A stretch of DNA of 64,000 nucleotides from Rheinheimera sp. UJ63 (GTDB taxonomy: Bacteria; Pseudomonadota; Gammaproteobacteria; Enterobacterales; Alteromonadaceae), in NCBI RefSeq assembly GCF_021568285.1, contig NZ_JAKGTQ010000002.1, positions 496,001-560,000 on the forward strand, read 5' to 3'. Shown piece after piece: positions 18,672 to 26,803 of the stretch (positions within the stretch are counted from its first letter, which is position 1; every line of letters begins with the position of its first letter). The notes below the pieces were generated by a model. It ran no database searches and was not told the DNA's origin. It saw nothing but the letters and a program-made list of their open reading frames with translations. The translations under genes and the position numbers were made by a program.

Positions 18672-19385
18672 ATGTCAAACAGTACCAGTTCAACCGACAG
18701 TCTGATGGATCACTTTGTTGCCAAACCCTGTGCGGCGAGTGTTGATATTTTATATCAAGATGCAGACATGTTAGTGATCAACAAACCCAGTGGTTTATTA
18801 AGTTTATCGGGTAAAAACCCACTTAATTGGGATTCGGTGCATTACCGTTTAGTAAATGGTCAGCAGGGCATCAGCCCCGCATTTGCGCAAGCTAAATTGC
18901 CGCACCGCTTAGATTACGGCACCTCAGGTATTATGTTGGTGGCGCTAACAGAGCAGGCTACCCAGCATTTAAACCGACAGTTTCAAATAAGAGCCGTGCA
19001 AAAACGCTATATGGCGATGCTCGATGGTTGGCTAACGGCGGACGAAGGCATGATTAGTGCGGCGATAGTCAAAGATAAACACGGTTTTGGGCGAGTCAGA
19101 ATGTGTGCGGATACCGGTAAGGCCGCTCTGAGTCAATTTCGAGTGCTTAAACGGTTAAATGATCCACCGCGAAGCCTAGTGGCGTTTACGCCACACACCG
19201 GGCGAACCCACCAGTTACGCATTCATAGTCAGAGTATTGGTCATCCTATTTTAGGTTGTGATTTATATCACAACACACAAAGTGAGCAGATGGCTGAGCG
19301 TTTATTACTGCATGCCAGTGATATCGACTTTGAGCATCCCACCCGCTTGCAGCCCATGCATTGGCATTGTCCAAGTCCATTTTAA
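18672..19385 (+). CDS. rluA: RluA-type RNA pseudouridine synthase
   Basis: Isomerises specific uridines in rRNA or tRNA to pseudouridine. It has 237 residues, near E. coli RluA (219). The catalytic motif HRLDYGTSGIM carries the active Asp, preceded by LVINKPSGLLSLSG and followed by HTGRTHQLRIHSQSIGHPI, all family signatures. RluA of E. coli modifies 23S rRNA U746 and tRNA U32; the same targets are likely because the protein is short and lacks an S4 domain, but are not shown. The ATG at 18672 has AGAGAAAG upstream; a GTG six codons earlier is the alternative. It is followed by an unrelated lipoprotein gene. Confidence 0.85.
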   Translation: MSNSTSSTDSLMDHFVAKPCAASVDILYQDADMLVINKPSGLLSLSGKNPLNWDSVHYRLVNGQQGISPAFAQAKLPHRLDYGTSGIMLVALTEQATQHLNRQFQIRAVQKRYMAMLDGWLTADEGMISAAIVKDKHGFGRVRMCADTGKAALSQFRVLKRLNDPPRSLVAFTPHTGRTHQLRIHSQSIGHPILGCDLYHNTQSEQMAERLLLHASDIDFEHPTRLQPMHWHCPSPF

Positions 19386-19500
19386 GCGTGCATTAGGCCT
19401 GCTGCGGTAAGCAAATAAAATTTCGTCTTTGGTTAAGTTGAATTTCGCTAAAGATGCTTAATACTAAAACGACAAAATAACTTTGCCGATGAGAAAAAGC

Positions 19501-20199
19501 ATGACGATAAACAAAAGGGGGTGGTTGTGGACTTTGCTGTGGTTGGTCGCCTGTTCTGAGGCAAATAATACACAAAGTTTGGGCGAGCCGTCTGCACAGC
19601 CGCTAGCAATAAATGAAACCTACAGTGACGATTCGCCAACGGCGGATGAAAACACCCTATTAATAGATTGCCCTCATTTTACTGATTTATTTACGTTGTT
19701 GCCTGACGTCTTAAATGATGAAGCGATTAGCGAGCACTATTTGGATTGTGATGCGGTGTTACCTACCGCGACTTCAACTTTTATTAGTGCTGATCAACAG
19801 AGCGTTTGGACGTTTTCGGTAACGGCTTTAGGGCTGGATGTGATGCCCGCTTTGCAACGCTGGGATCGGGCTGAGGCGGATACCACTCAAAAAGCTTTTT
19901 TTAAAAAAGCGCTGCAAGCCAACATTGATTTGCAATTACAGCTTTATCGCAACTGCCTAAATTATTTAGAGCAGACGGGCTTACCGGTATGGCATGCTAC
20001 TTATCAAGCTCACACCCCGCGTCATAGAATTTGTATTGGTAGTGATGCGCAAAAAGCTGAAGATGGGCTGTGGTTTGCTCGCGCGCTAACGCCCCGTTAT
20101 TTATATACATTAAAAATTGAAGGGGCAGAAGCGGCGCAATTTACCACAGCAGAGGCTGCGGCTGAGTATATGGCAGAGCTATTTACATTGTTTCGCTAA
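19501..20199 (+). CDS. Hypothetical lipoprotein
   Basis: Not recognised. From the ATG at 19501 (GAGAAAAAGC upstream) the 232-residue product begins MTINKRGWLWTLLWLVACSE, a short basic N-region, hydrophobic core and lipobox LVAC. It should therefore be a lipidated envelope protein with Cys18 as the first mature residue; Ser at +2 predicts Lol sorting to the outer membrane. The mature part is acidic at first, with few Cys in pairs (IDCPHF, YLDCDA, NCLN, RICIG) that could form disulfides. Starts at 19489 (ATG) or 19483 (TTG) are possible. It may be read with rluA. Confidence 0.65.
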   Translation: MTINKRGWLWTLLWLVACSEANNTQSLGEPSAQPLAINETYSDDSPTADENTLLIDCPHFTDLFTLLPDVLNDEAISEHYLDCDAVLPTATSTFISADQQSVWTFSVTALGLDVMPALQRWDRAEADTTQKAFFKKALQANIDLQLQLYRNCLNYLEQTGLPVWHATYQAHTPRHRICIGSDAQKAEDGLWFARALTPRYLYTLKIEGAEAAQFTTAEAAAEYMAELFTLFR

Positions 20200-20217
20200 T
20201 CGTGGTGCGTCATGCAC

Positions 20218-20246
20218 AAAAAAACAGGCAGCCGAAGCTGCCTGTT
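20218..20246 (-). terminator. Intrinsic terminator of rimO
   Basis: On the minus strand AACAGGCAGC, loop TTCG, GCTGCCTGTT then a run of seven T. A stable tetraloop hairpin with a U-tract makes it a strong terminator for rimO; on the plus strand it has a weaker tail (ACTATTTTT) and may also end the lipoprotein transcript. Confidence 0.92.
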
Positions 20247-20268
20247 ACTATTTTTCAAATCTGCAAAA

Positions 20269-21672
20269 TTATTCTGCTATTGACGCCCACAAGTCATATT
20301 CATCGGCTTCGTCTACTACTGCATCAATCAGATCGCCAGGTTTGACGTTAGTTAAACCGTTTAAATACACCGCACCATCAATTTCTGGCGCATCAGCAAA
20401 ACTGCGGCCAATAGCGCCTTCTCCGTCAACTTCATCAATCAGTACTTTAATGGTTTTGCCCACTTTCGCTTGTAACCGCGCCGCACTAATCGCTTGTTGT
20501 TTTAACATAAAGCGATCGTAACGCTCGTCCATTACCGCTTGTGGCACAGGGTCAGCAAGCTCATTGGCTTTTGCACCTTCGACCGGGCTGTATTTAAAAC
20601 AGCCTACGCGATCAAGCTGCGCTTCATCTAACCAGTCAAGTAACATTTGGAAATCTTCTTCGGTTTCACCTGGGAAGCCGACAATAAAGGTTGAACGGAT
20701 GGTCAGCTCTGGGCAGATAGTGCGCCATTTTTTAATGCGCTCTAATACACGTTCGGCTTGGCCTGGGCGCTTCATCAGTTTTAAGATGCGTGGGCTGGCA
20801 TGTTGAAACGGGATATCTAAATAAGGTAACACCTTACCCTCAGCCATTAACGGGATAATATCGTCAACATGCGGGTAAGGATAAACGTAGTGCAAACGTA
20901 CCCAAATGCCCATTTCACCAAGGGCTTCACACAGTGACTGCATCGAGGTTTTCACCGGTTGGCCATTCCAAAAGCCAGTGCGGTGTTTCACATCTACGCC
21001 ATAAGCGCTGGTGTCTTGCGAGATGATCAGCAGCTCTTTTACGCCCGCATTTTTTAAGCGCTGCGCTTCATCTAACACTTCACCCACCGGCCGGCTGACT
21101 AAATCACCGCGCATCGATGGAATAATGCAGAAGGTACAGCGGTGATTACAACCTTCCGAAATTTTTAAATAGGCATAGTGTTTAGGGGTTAATTTAACCC
21201 CGTGATCCGGTACCAGCATGGTGAAGGGATCGTATTTTGGCTTGGGGACAAACTCGTGAACTTGCTTTAACACGTTTTCATAACTGTGCGGCCCAGTAAT
21301 GCCCAGCACGTTCGGGTGCACTTGACGAATTTCATCTTCGCGCGCGCCCAAACAGCCGGTGACAATCACATTACCGTTTTCGGCTAAAGCTTCGCCGATG
21401 GTTTCCAGTGACTCTTGTACGGCCGAATCAATAAAGCCGCAGGTGTTTACAATAACTAACTGGGCATCATCATAGCTGGGTACGATGTTATAACCTTCGG
21501 CTTTTAATTGCGTTAGGATCCGCTCAGAATCCACCAAGTTTTTTGGACAGCCTAAGCTCACAAAGCCGATAGTATTGTTGCCCTTGTGCGCGTTGCCGGC
21601 TTGGTCAGTCAGGCTTTTGCGAGGTGTATCGAGGGTCGTGGTTTGGCTTGGATCAAAGGTTTGAACAGTCAT
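20269..21672 (-). CDS. rimO: Ribosomal protein S12 methylthiotransferase RimO
   Basis: Radical-SAM enzyme that adds a methylthio group to an Asp of ribosomal protein S12. It has 467 residues. The N-terminal UPF0004 domain holds three cluster cysteines (SLGCPKN, NTCGFI, TGCLGAR). The radical-SAM core has [15 protein letters not shown] (CxxxCxxC), and a C-terminal TRAM domain follows (about 400-460). The text [11 protein letters not shown] separates RimO from its tRNA-modifying relative MiaB. The start ATG has AGAGACACT upstream. It is a single-gene unit ended by a strong terminator. Confidence 0.97.
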   Translation of the reverse strand: MTVQTFDPSQTTTLDTPRKSLTDQAGNAHKGNNTIGFVSLGCPKNLVDSERILTQLKAEGYNIVPSYDDAQLVIVNTCGFIDSAVQESLETIGEALAENGNVIVTGCLGAREDEIRQVHPNVLGITGPHSYENVLKQVHEFVPKPKYDPFTMLVPDHGVKLTPKHYAYLKISEGCNHRCTFCIIPSMRGDLVSRPVGEVLDEAQRLKNAGVKELLIISQDTSAYGVDVKHRTGFWNGQPVKTSMQSLCEALGEMGIWVRLHYVYPYPHVDDIIPLMAEGKVLPYLDIPFQHASPRILKLMKRPGQAERVLERIKKWRTICPELTIRSTFIVGFPGETEEDFQMLLDWLDEAQLDRVGCFKYSPVEGAKANELADPVPQAVMDERYDRFMLKQQAISAARLQAKVGKTIKVLIDEVDGEGAIGRSFADAPEIDGAVYLNGLTNVKPGDLIDAVVDEADEYDLWASIAE

Positions 21673-21842
21673 AGTGTCTCTTAGATTGGGCGTTGCCTGA
21701 AAAAAGTCGGCGGATTATACCTGATACGTAGCAAAGTTACAGGGGTTGCTGACCAAAAAATGAACACTGGTGTCAGTTATTGCAGCGGAAAATAAGGCGA
21801 AGCCGGCTTTATTGATGCGCAAAGTCGTTGCGGATGAAATAA

Positions 21843-21869
21843 GATCATACGGGCATCGCCCGCATGATC
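21843..21869 (-). terminator. Hairpin after the DUF1993 gene
   Basis: GATCATACGGGC, loop ATC, GCCCGCATGATC: a 12-base stem with one mismatch, 12 bases past the DUF1993 stop. On the minus strand it is followed by TTATTTC, a weak U-tract. A terminator is likely but not certain. Confidence 0.6.
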
Positions 21870-21881
21870 GAGGAGGGGGTG

Positions 21882-22394
21882 TTAAACTTTGTAAGGCATC
21901 GCGCCTAAATAGTCTTTTTTACCCACATCCACACCGTTATGGCGCAAAATGGCGTAAGCCGTGGTGATATGAAAATACAAATTAGGCAGTACATGTTGCA
22001 TTAAAAATTCTTCACCGGTCAGGTATTTTCCTTCCCAACGTGGCTGGCTGACGTGCTGCGTGGCGGCGCTGGCAAAGTCGGCTTCTTTAAAGCTGGCTAA
22101 GTACGCGACCGTGTCATTGATGCGCTGCGTCAGTTGCTCAAGTGTACTTTCGCCATCGGCATGCTTAGGTGCATGTTCGACTTGGTTGGTCAAGCGCGCG
22201 GCACCGAGCTTCGCGGTATCACAGGCAATTTGTACTTGGCGGATCAACGGAAATTGGTCAGGCGCTAAACGCGCATTTAACAGCACGCTCATATCAATTT
22301 TTTTGCTAAGCGCATAAGCGCTGCTTTTGTCTAAGATGTGCTGTAAGTTATGCAACATTTTAGTGGCTTGGGTAATGCTCAATTGAAAATACAT
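21882..22394 (-). CDS. DUF1993 family protein
   Basis: Cytoplasmic 170-residue protein that I recognise as DUF1993, a family with a DinB-like four-helix fold and no known function. It begins MYFQLSITQATKMLHNLQHIL and has the family features ARLAPDQFPLIRQVQIACD (about 41-59) and a His-containing C-terminal helix (PNLYFHITTAYAILRHNGVDVGKKDY). Conserved His residues in this fold often bind a metal, but none is proven here. It is encoded alone, divergent from the alcohol dehydrogenase gene. The ribosome site before the ATG is weak. Confidence 0.82.
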   Translation of the reverse strand: MYFQLSITQATKMLHNLQHILDKSSAYALSKKIDMSVLLNARLAPDQFPLIRQVQIACDTAKLGAARLTNQVEHAPKHADGESTLEQLTQRINDTVAYLASFKEADFASAATQHVSQPRWEGKYLTGEEFLMQHVLPNLYFHITTAYAILRHNGVDVGKKDYLGAMPYKV

Positions 22395-22763
22395 GGGGTT
22401 GGCCTCGGGCTGGGTTAATAATCAGTGTGATAGAACAGCTTAAATGGTCAGTTGGTATTGGCTGCGGTTTTGCCAATATCCGTCACGTTAGATGTAGCTG
22501 CACTATGCGGTGTTTTAGTGCGTTTAACAATGTTACGGTGTGATTTCTTTATTTGCCATCGGGGGTTGTGGTTTGGCAAATAAACACAAGTATAAAGTGA
22601 TTATCTGGCGCTTTTAGCCATTTTCAACGATTGACAGCACAAAACAGCTGTAAATAGTGCTTGAGGTGCCTATTCCAAAATTTAACAAGCAATTCTTGAG
22701 ATCTGGTTAATACTTAGCACTGTACTTTGCACTGTTGGATTTTTTTAGCACACAGGAGTTTTT
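22395..22763. other. Divergent intergenic region upstream of the alcohol dehydrogenase
   Basis: No gene is seen. The main structure is an 11-base perfect inverted repeat (22548-22584, listed separately). A TTGACA at 22631 could be a -35 for the dehydrogenase, but the best -10 at a usable distance (TAGTGC) is poor. Confidence 0.5.
22548..22584. repeat. 11-base perfect inverted repeat, operator-like
   Basis: TTTATTTGCCA, a 15-base G-rich spacer, TGGCAAATAAA: exact reverse complements centred about 180 bases upstream of the dehydrogenase start. No T-run follows on either strand, so it is not a normal terminator. It may be a regulator site or a hairpin in a leader RNA. Confidence 0.5.
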
Positions 22764-23765
22764 ATGATTAACGCATACGCTGCAATGAAAGCCCATGGCA
22801 AACTTGAACCTTGGCAATATGATCCAGGCGCATTAGCGCGCGATCAAGTCGAGATTGACGTGGATTATTGCGGCATCTGTCACTCTGACATTTCAATGTT
22901 AAATAATGAATGGGGTATGTCGAGTTACCCGCTGGTGGCTGGGCATGAAGTGGTGGGCCGCATTGCTGCGGTTGGCGCCGATGTGACCCACTTAAAAATA
23001 GGGCAAGTGGTCGGCTTAGGCTGGCATTCTGATTACTGTAAGGTCTGTAGCACCTGCGGTAGTGGCGATCACAACCTTTGCGCCAGTGCGCAAGGTACTA
23101 TCGTAGCCCATCATGGTGGCTTTGCCGATAAAGTACGGGCCAATGCCAGTGCGGTGATCCCATTGCCAGAGGGCATGGATGCAAAAACCGCAGGCCCATT
23201 GTTTTGCGGTGGCATTACGGTGTTTAACCCGATGGTGCAGTTTGACGTGAAGCCAACCGATAAAGTGGCGGTTATTGGTATTGGTGGCTTAGGGCATTTG
23301 GGCTTGCAGTTTTTACGGGCTTGGGGCTGTGAAGTCACGGCTTTTACCTCGAGTGACAGTAAAGCCGCTGAAGCGAAAGAATTAGGTGCGCATCATTGCA
23401 TTAATTCACGCAGCGCCGCAGACATTGAGCAAGCGGCCGGCAAGTTTGATTTTATTATTTCTACCGTCAATGTGAAGCTTGATTGGAACCTGTATTTAGG
23501 TACTTTAAAACCGAAAGGCCGTTTGCATTTTGTCGGCGCAACGCTAGAGCCGTTAGATTTGAATGTGTTTAGTTTGATTATGGCGCAGCGTTCGGTATCA
23601 GGCTCACCGGTGGGAAGCCCTGCAACCATTGCTAAGATGCTGGATTTTGCCGTGCAACATGACATTAAACCGGTGGTTGAAACTTTTAAATTTAGTCAGA
23701 TCAACGAAGCCTTAGCGCACCTCGAAAGTGGTAAAGCGCGTTATCGTATCGTGTTAGAACGTTAA
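22764..23765 (+). CDS. Zinc-dependent alcohol/aldehyde dehydrogenase, cinnamyl-alcohol type (YahK-like)
   Basis: Cytosolic medium-chain dehydrogenase that reduces aldehydes or oxidises alcohols with NAD(P)H. It has 333 residues. Catalytic zinc ligands are in CGICHSD (Cys36) and GHEVVG (His58). The structural-zinc Cys cluster CKVCSTCGSGDHNLC follows. The Rossmann motif IGIGGLGHLG lies near residue 175. The order and text match the CAD/YahK subfamily, which favours NADPH; serine and threonine rather than an acidic residue follow the coenzyme-binding strand (AFTSSDSKA), consistent with that. AGGAG precedes the ATG. A stress or aldehyde-detoxification role is a guess from the family. Confidence 0.9.
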   Translation: MINAYAAMKAHGKLEPWQYDPGALARDQVEIDVDYCGICHSDISMLNNEWGMSSYPLVAGHEVVGRIAAVGADVTHLKIGQVVGLGWHSDYCKVCSTCGSGDHNLCASAQGTIVAHHGGFADKVRANASAVIPLPEGMDAKTAGPLFCGGITVFNPMVQFDVKPTDKVAVIGIGGLGHLGLQFLRAWGCEVTAFTSSDSKAAEAKELGAHHCINSRSAADIEQAAGKFDFIISTVNVKLDWNLYLGTLKPKGRLHFVGATLEPLDLNVFSLIMAQRSVSGSPVGSPATIAKMLDFAVQHDIKPVVETFKFSQINEALAHLESGKARYRIVLER

Positions 23766-23775
23766 GCCACTTTAA

Positions 23776-23813
23776 CTTGCTGTTAAGCGGCTTACAACGA
23801 GCTTAACAGCAAG
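23776..23813. repeat. 13-base perfect inverted repeat between convergent genes
   Basis: CTTGCTGTTAAGC, a 12-base loop, GCTTAACAGCAAG: an exact inverted repeat covering the end of the BLUF gene and the space after the dehydrogenase gene. It probably serves as a shared transcription end, but no T-run follows on either strand, so it is not a canonical terminator. Confidence 0.55.
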
Positions 23814-24208
23814 ACTAACGCTGCGCCATGTTGGGCAGAAAACTGCGAACGCTGGCCATACAAATTAACGATGGCTGTCACATCTTCTTGTTCTGCTTGA
23901 TCAAAACTACGACGCAGCCCCATATGCCATTCAGGGAATTGCCGTTCAGTTACACCATGTTTAAAAATTAACCGCACATGATGATGCCGCTTATCCCGTT
24001 GGATCCGCGCATAGGTGAGCTCGACATCCCGTTTTGGCCCTTCAAGCAGTTGTAAGAAATGCTGCTCCGTGGCGAGCAGCAAACCGGTGATTTGGTGTAA
24101 CCGATTATTACGTTCTGCTTGCTGATGAATTTCAGCAATACAGTCAGCGGTTATGTCCGTTTGGGCAGTACTGACATAGGCAAGTTGCAATAACGGTTGC
24201 TCTGGCAT
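23792..24208 (-). CDS. Single-domain BLUF blue-light sensor
   Basis: Flavin-binding photoreceptor of 138 residues with no fused output domain. All known photocycle positions are present at the right spacing relative to AppA: Tyr11 (LAYVSTA), Asn35 (ERNNRLHQITGLLL), Gln53 (HFLQLLEG), Trp94 and Met96 (FPEWHMG). These form the hydrogen-bond network that shifts on illumination of FAD. The roughly 40 C-terminal residues after the fold are probably cap helices for partner contact. It begins 11 bases after the ylqF stop and may be co-transcribed with it. The partner protein is unknown; the nearest candidate output genes here are the CsrD-like and PilZ-like genes, not adjacent. Confidence 0.9.
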   Translation of the reverse strand: MPEQPLLQLAYVSTAQTDITADCIAEIHQQAERNNRLHQITGLLLATEQHFLQLLEGPKRDVELTYARIQRDKRHHHVRLIFKHGVTERQFPEWHMGLRRSFDQAEQEDVTAIVNLYGQRSQFSAQHGAALVLLLSSL

Positions 24209-24219
24209 GCTGATCTCAA

Positions 24220-25155
24220 TTATCGGTATTTACGTTGCGCTTTGCGTTTACGCTCGGCTTCTCGCTCGGCTTTGTCTTTGGCTTTCGCCGCTTCATCGGC
24301 TTTGGCATCAATTTGCTCTTGGCTAACCATCTCTGGGGTTTCTAGCGTAATGTGGCCTAAGTTTCCGGCGCGCAGTTCAGTGATCAGGATAGTGCCGGCT
24401 TTTTCTAGATCGACCACACCACCTTTGCGCATACAGCCACGACGAAGGCCAATCGCATCTAATAGCGCCAGATCATTTTCCGGTTGCTCGGTTAAATCGA
24501 AGCGTTGCATCACTGCAGCAGGGTAGGCTTGTAATAAATACTCTGCCGCAAACATGGCAATATCGGCATACTCAAACACCGTATCTTTGATGGCGCCGGT
24601 CACGGCTAAGCGATAGCCACAGGTTGGCGGGCTCAGTTTCGGCCATAAAAAGCCCGGCGTGTCGGTTAAAATCACATTGTTATCCAGCTTAATACGCTGC
24701 TGTGTTTTGGTCACGCCGGCTTCGTTACCCGTTTTGGCGATGGTCCGCCCGGCGAGGGTATTAATTAACGTAGACTTACCGACGTTAGGTATCCCCATAA
24801 TCATGGCACGAGCGCCTCGGATCTCCAGGTTACGCTCTGGCAGCATGTCATTACACAGCTGTAATAGGGCGCGAATATGTTCAGGATTTTGCTGACTGAT
24901 CGGGATAGCTTTCACGCCGCTTTGACTGTCAAAGTGCTGAACCCAACGCTGGGTTAGCGCAGGATCGGCCAGATCGGCTTTGTTTAACACTTTAATACAG
25001 GGTGTATTACCGCGCAGTTGCGGCACCAGCGGGTTTTCACTGGAAAACGGAATACGGGCATCGAGCATTTCGATAATAATATCGACTTGCGGCATCACTT
25101 CGGCGATTTCTTTGCGGGCTTTGTGCATATGGCCCGGAAACCAGTTAATAGACAT
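24220..25155 (-). CDS. ylqF: Ribosome biogenesis GTPase YlqF/RbgA
   Basis: Circularly permuted GTPase that helps late assembly of the 50S subunit. It has 311 residues. Motif order is permuted as expected: G4 NKADL (about 58-62), then G1 GIPNVGKST (about 120-128), then G3 DTPGF (about 165-169). It opens with MSINWFPGHMHKARKEI, the family signature. The C-terminal tail is a long Lys/Glu-rich helix (AKADEAAKAKDKAEREAERK), likely to bind rRNA. It follows the DUF3087 gene by 16 bases and precedes BLUF by 11, so the three may be one unit. Confidence 0.95.
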   Translation of the reverse strand: MSINWFPGHMHKARKEIAEVMPQVDIIIEMLDARIPFSSENPLVPQLRGNTPCIKVLNKADLADPALTQRWVQHFDSQSGVKAIPISQQNPEHIRALLQLCNDMLPERNLEIRGARAMIMGIPNVGKSTLINTLAGRTIAKTGNEAGVTKTQQRIKLDNNVILTDTPGFLWPKLSPPTCGYRLAVTGAIKDTVFEYADIAMFAAEYLLQAYPAAVMQRFDLTEQPENDLALLDAIGLRRGCMRKGGVVDLEKAGTILITELRAGNLGHITLETPEMVSQEQIDAKADEAAKAKDKAEREAERKRKAQRKYR

Positions 25156-25171
25156 GACAGTTCCTATGGCG

Positions 25172-25678
25172 TTAAAAACGCGCCAGTAATTCGCGACGGT
25201 AATCGGCTAGGTTGATGCTTAAGCCTGCCGCGTTCAGTTTATCTTGCAGTTTGTTGGCGGCCAAATTGAGCTCGGACATCATCAAGGTATTATCATCCAA
25301 TTGCCACACCAGTTTTGATGCTTCGTAGCTGTACGCCAATATTAATAGCGCAATGACATCATTTTGCTCGGCGGCCGCGTCGATGGCACGTTGCTTACGT
25401 TGGATTAAATTTAATTCGTGTTTCAGATCCCAAATGTAGGCCACATCATGAAAATAGGGATGCGTTTTTAAACGTTTCAAACTGAAGCCGACCACTAAAC
25501 AGCCGATCACCACACCACTAAAATTTAGCCAAAAATTTGAACCTGATCCGGTGGCGAACAGTGCGATCAGTAAGGTCGAGCTGCCTAAACTGATCAGTAA
25601 CAATGCGATAATGCTTGAAATAGTGATGCGGTTTAGCCGTTGGCGATAGCGATGTTTTTCAATAACACGTAATTGCAT
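25172..25678 (-). CDS. DUF3087 family membrane protein
   Basis: 168-residue inner-membrane protein of unknown function, resembling the gammaproteobacterial DUF3087 family by its text (EKHRYRQRLNRI at the start, HPYFHDVAYIWDLKHELNLI, LDDNTLMMSELN). Two membrane segments (about 21-43 and 48-66) are followed by a cytoplasmic helical domain. I start at the ATG at 25678 (GAGTCATC upstream); a reading 25 codons longer adds an implausible Arg-rich leader. Family assignment is from memory of the pattern. Confidence 0.72.
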   Translation of the reverse strand: MQLRVIEKHRYRQRLNRITISSIIALLLISLGSSTLLIALFATGSGSNFWLNFSGVVIGCLVVGFSLKRLKTHPYFHDVAYIWDLKHELNLIQRKQRAIDAAAEQNDVIALLILAYSYEASKLVWQLDDNTLMMSELNLAANKLQDKLNAAGLSINLADYRRELLARF

Positions 25679-25759
25679 GATGACTCGTTCATTTGTTAGC
25701 GGGGTTGAACCAACGACACGCCGCAGCCCGACAAAGGGGAAACTGCGGCGCATGCTAGG

Positions 25760-26803
25760 TTATGGCTGTGCGACTTCAGGCGGTTGATAACGGCGAATTT
25801 GCAGTATTATGCCTAATTTAGGGTGATCCAGATAATGAATTTCGCCACTGATCACCCGTCGGCTTTGTTTCACATTGATACTTTGTAGGGCACCATTATG
25901 CATTCTGCGCAGATTAAAGTCTGTATTGACAAACAGATAATGATCTAAATGCAGTTTAAATAAACCATCCAGTTGCCATACTTCCGTCGGTAAATTGGCC
26001 TGGCTTTGTACGTTGCTGCTATTGTCGATTGCCGCTGTGCTGGGTTGATCCAACGACACACCCGCGGCCAGTTGTTGGCGGCGGCTATTAATTTGTTCAA
26101 GCACGCTGGTCACGTCGTTGGCATTGGCCGCAGCTTGGGTGTCATTCACCGGGGTATCATGTTGCTCAGAGGTGATGGGCTGTCCCCAATAATCAAAACG
26201 CTGGCTGAAGTTTTCACCGGCAAACCAACGGCTGGGGATCGCTCGGCGCTCGGTGACAGGTGCTTGACGCCATACCGTATGCAACAGCACTTGTTGCTGG
26301 CGTTGTCGGCGCAGTTTAGCGACCACATCAGTTAAAGCAAAGGCTTCAGGCTCTGCTAAAAAGGGCACGCCTTGAAACTCACCGCGACCGGCTAAGGTAT
26401 GGGGCAGCCGTGAGGGCCAAGGCACCTTATGGCTGAGCCATTTTTCAGGAAACAACGCCAGACGCTGCCAAGCCAACGGCTGGGTTTCCTGTTGGCACAT
26501 CAGTTTATGGGGGGCCTGCCAATCGCTTGGAAACACACTGCTTGCTGCTGTATTTAGCGGTGCTGGGCTGCAATCTTCTAAAGCACTGACTAGCGGCTGA
26601 ATAGTCGGATTATACAAAGGAGACACCAAATCAATAATGCGGCCTAAGCGAATTGGCGTAACCTGCTCGGGAAAATGTTCGCGTAATTGGCTATCGCCTG
26701 TGCGTTCAAAAACAATCAGTTCTACTTCAAACCAGCGCTCATTGGCTTGCAGCAGCATGGTGTTCAGTAACAGACATCCGGTCAGCAATAGCCGAACTTT
26801 CAT
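25760..26803 (-). CDS. CsiV family envelope protein
   Basis: Secreted 347-residue protein: signal peptide of about 20 residues (MKVRLLLTGCLLLNTMLLQA) followed by NERWFEVELIVFERTG, the CsiV opening. The ending HYLDHPKLGIILQIRRYQPP is also family-typical. Family members are periplasmic proteins reported in connection with peptidoglycan; the function is poorly known. The ATG overlaps the mfd stop (ATGA), and this mfd-csiV order is conserved in related genera, which supports the call and predicts co-transcription. The middle (about 200-260) is low in conservation and rich in Asn, Gln and Ala. Confidence 0.85.
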   Translation of the reverse strand: MKVRLLLTGCLLLNTMLLQANERWFEVELIVFERTGDSQLREHFPEQVTPIRLGRIIDLVSPLYNPTIQPLVSALEDCSPAPLNTAASSVFPSDWQAPHKLMCQQETQPLAWQRLALFPEKWLSHKVPWPSRLPHTLAGRGEFQGVPFLAEPEAFALTDVVAKLRRQRQQQVLLHTVWRQAPVTERRAIPSRWFAGENFSQRFDYWGQPITSEQHDTPVNDTQAAANANDVTSVLEQINSRRQQLAAGVSLDQPSTAAIDNSSNVQSQANLPTEVWQLDGLFKLHLDHYLFVNTDFNLRRMHNGALQSINVKQSRRVISGEIHYLDHPKLGIILQIRRYQPPEVAQP

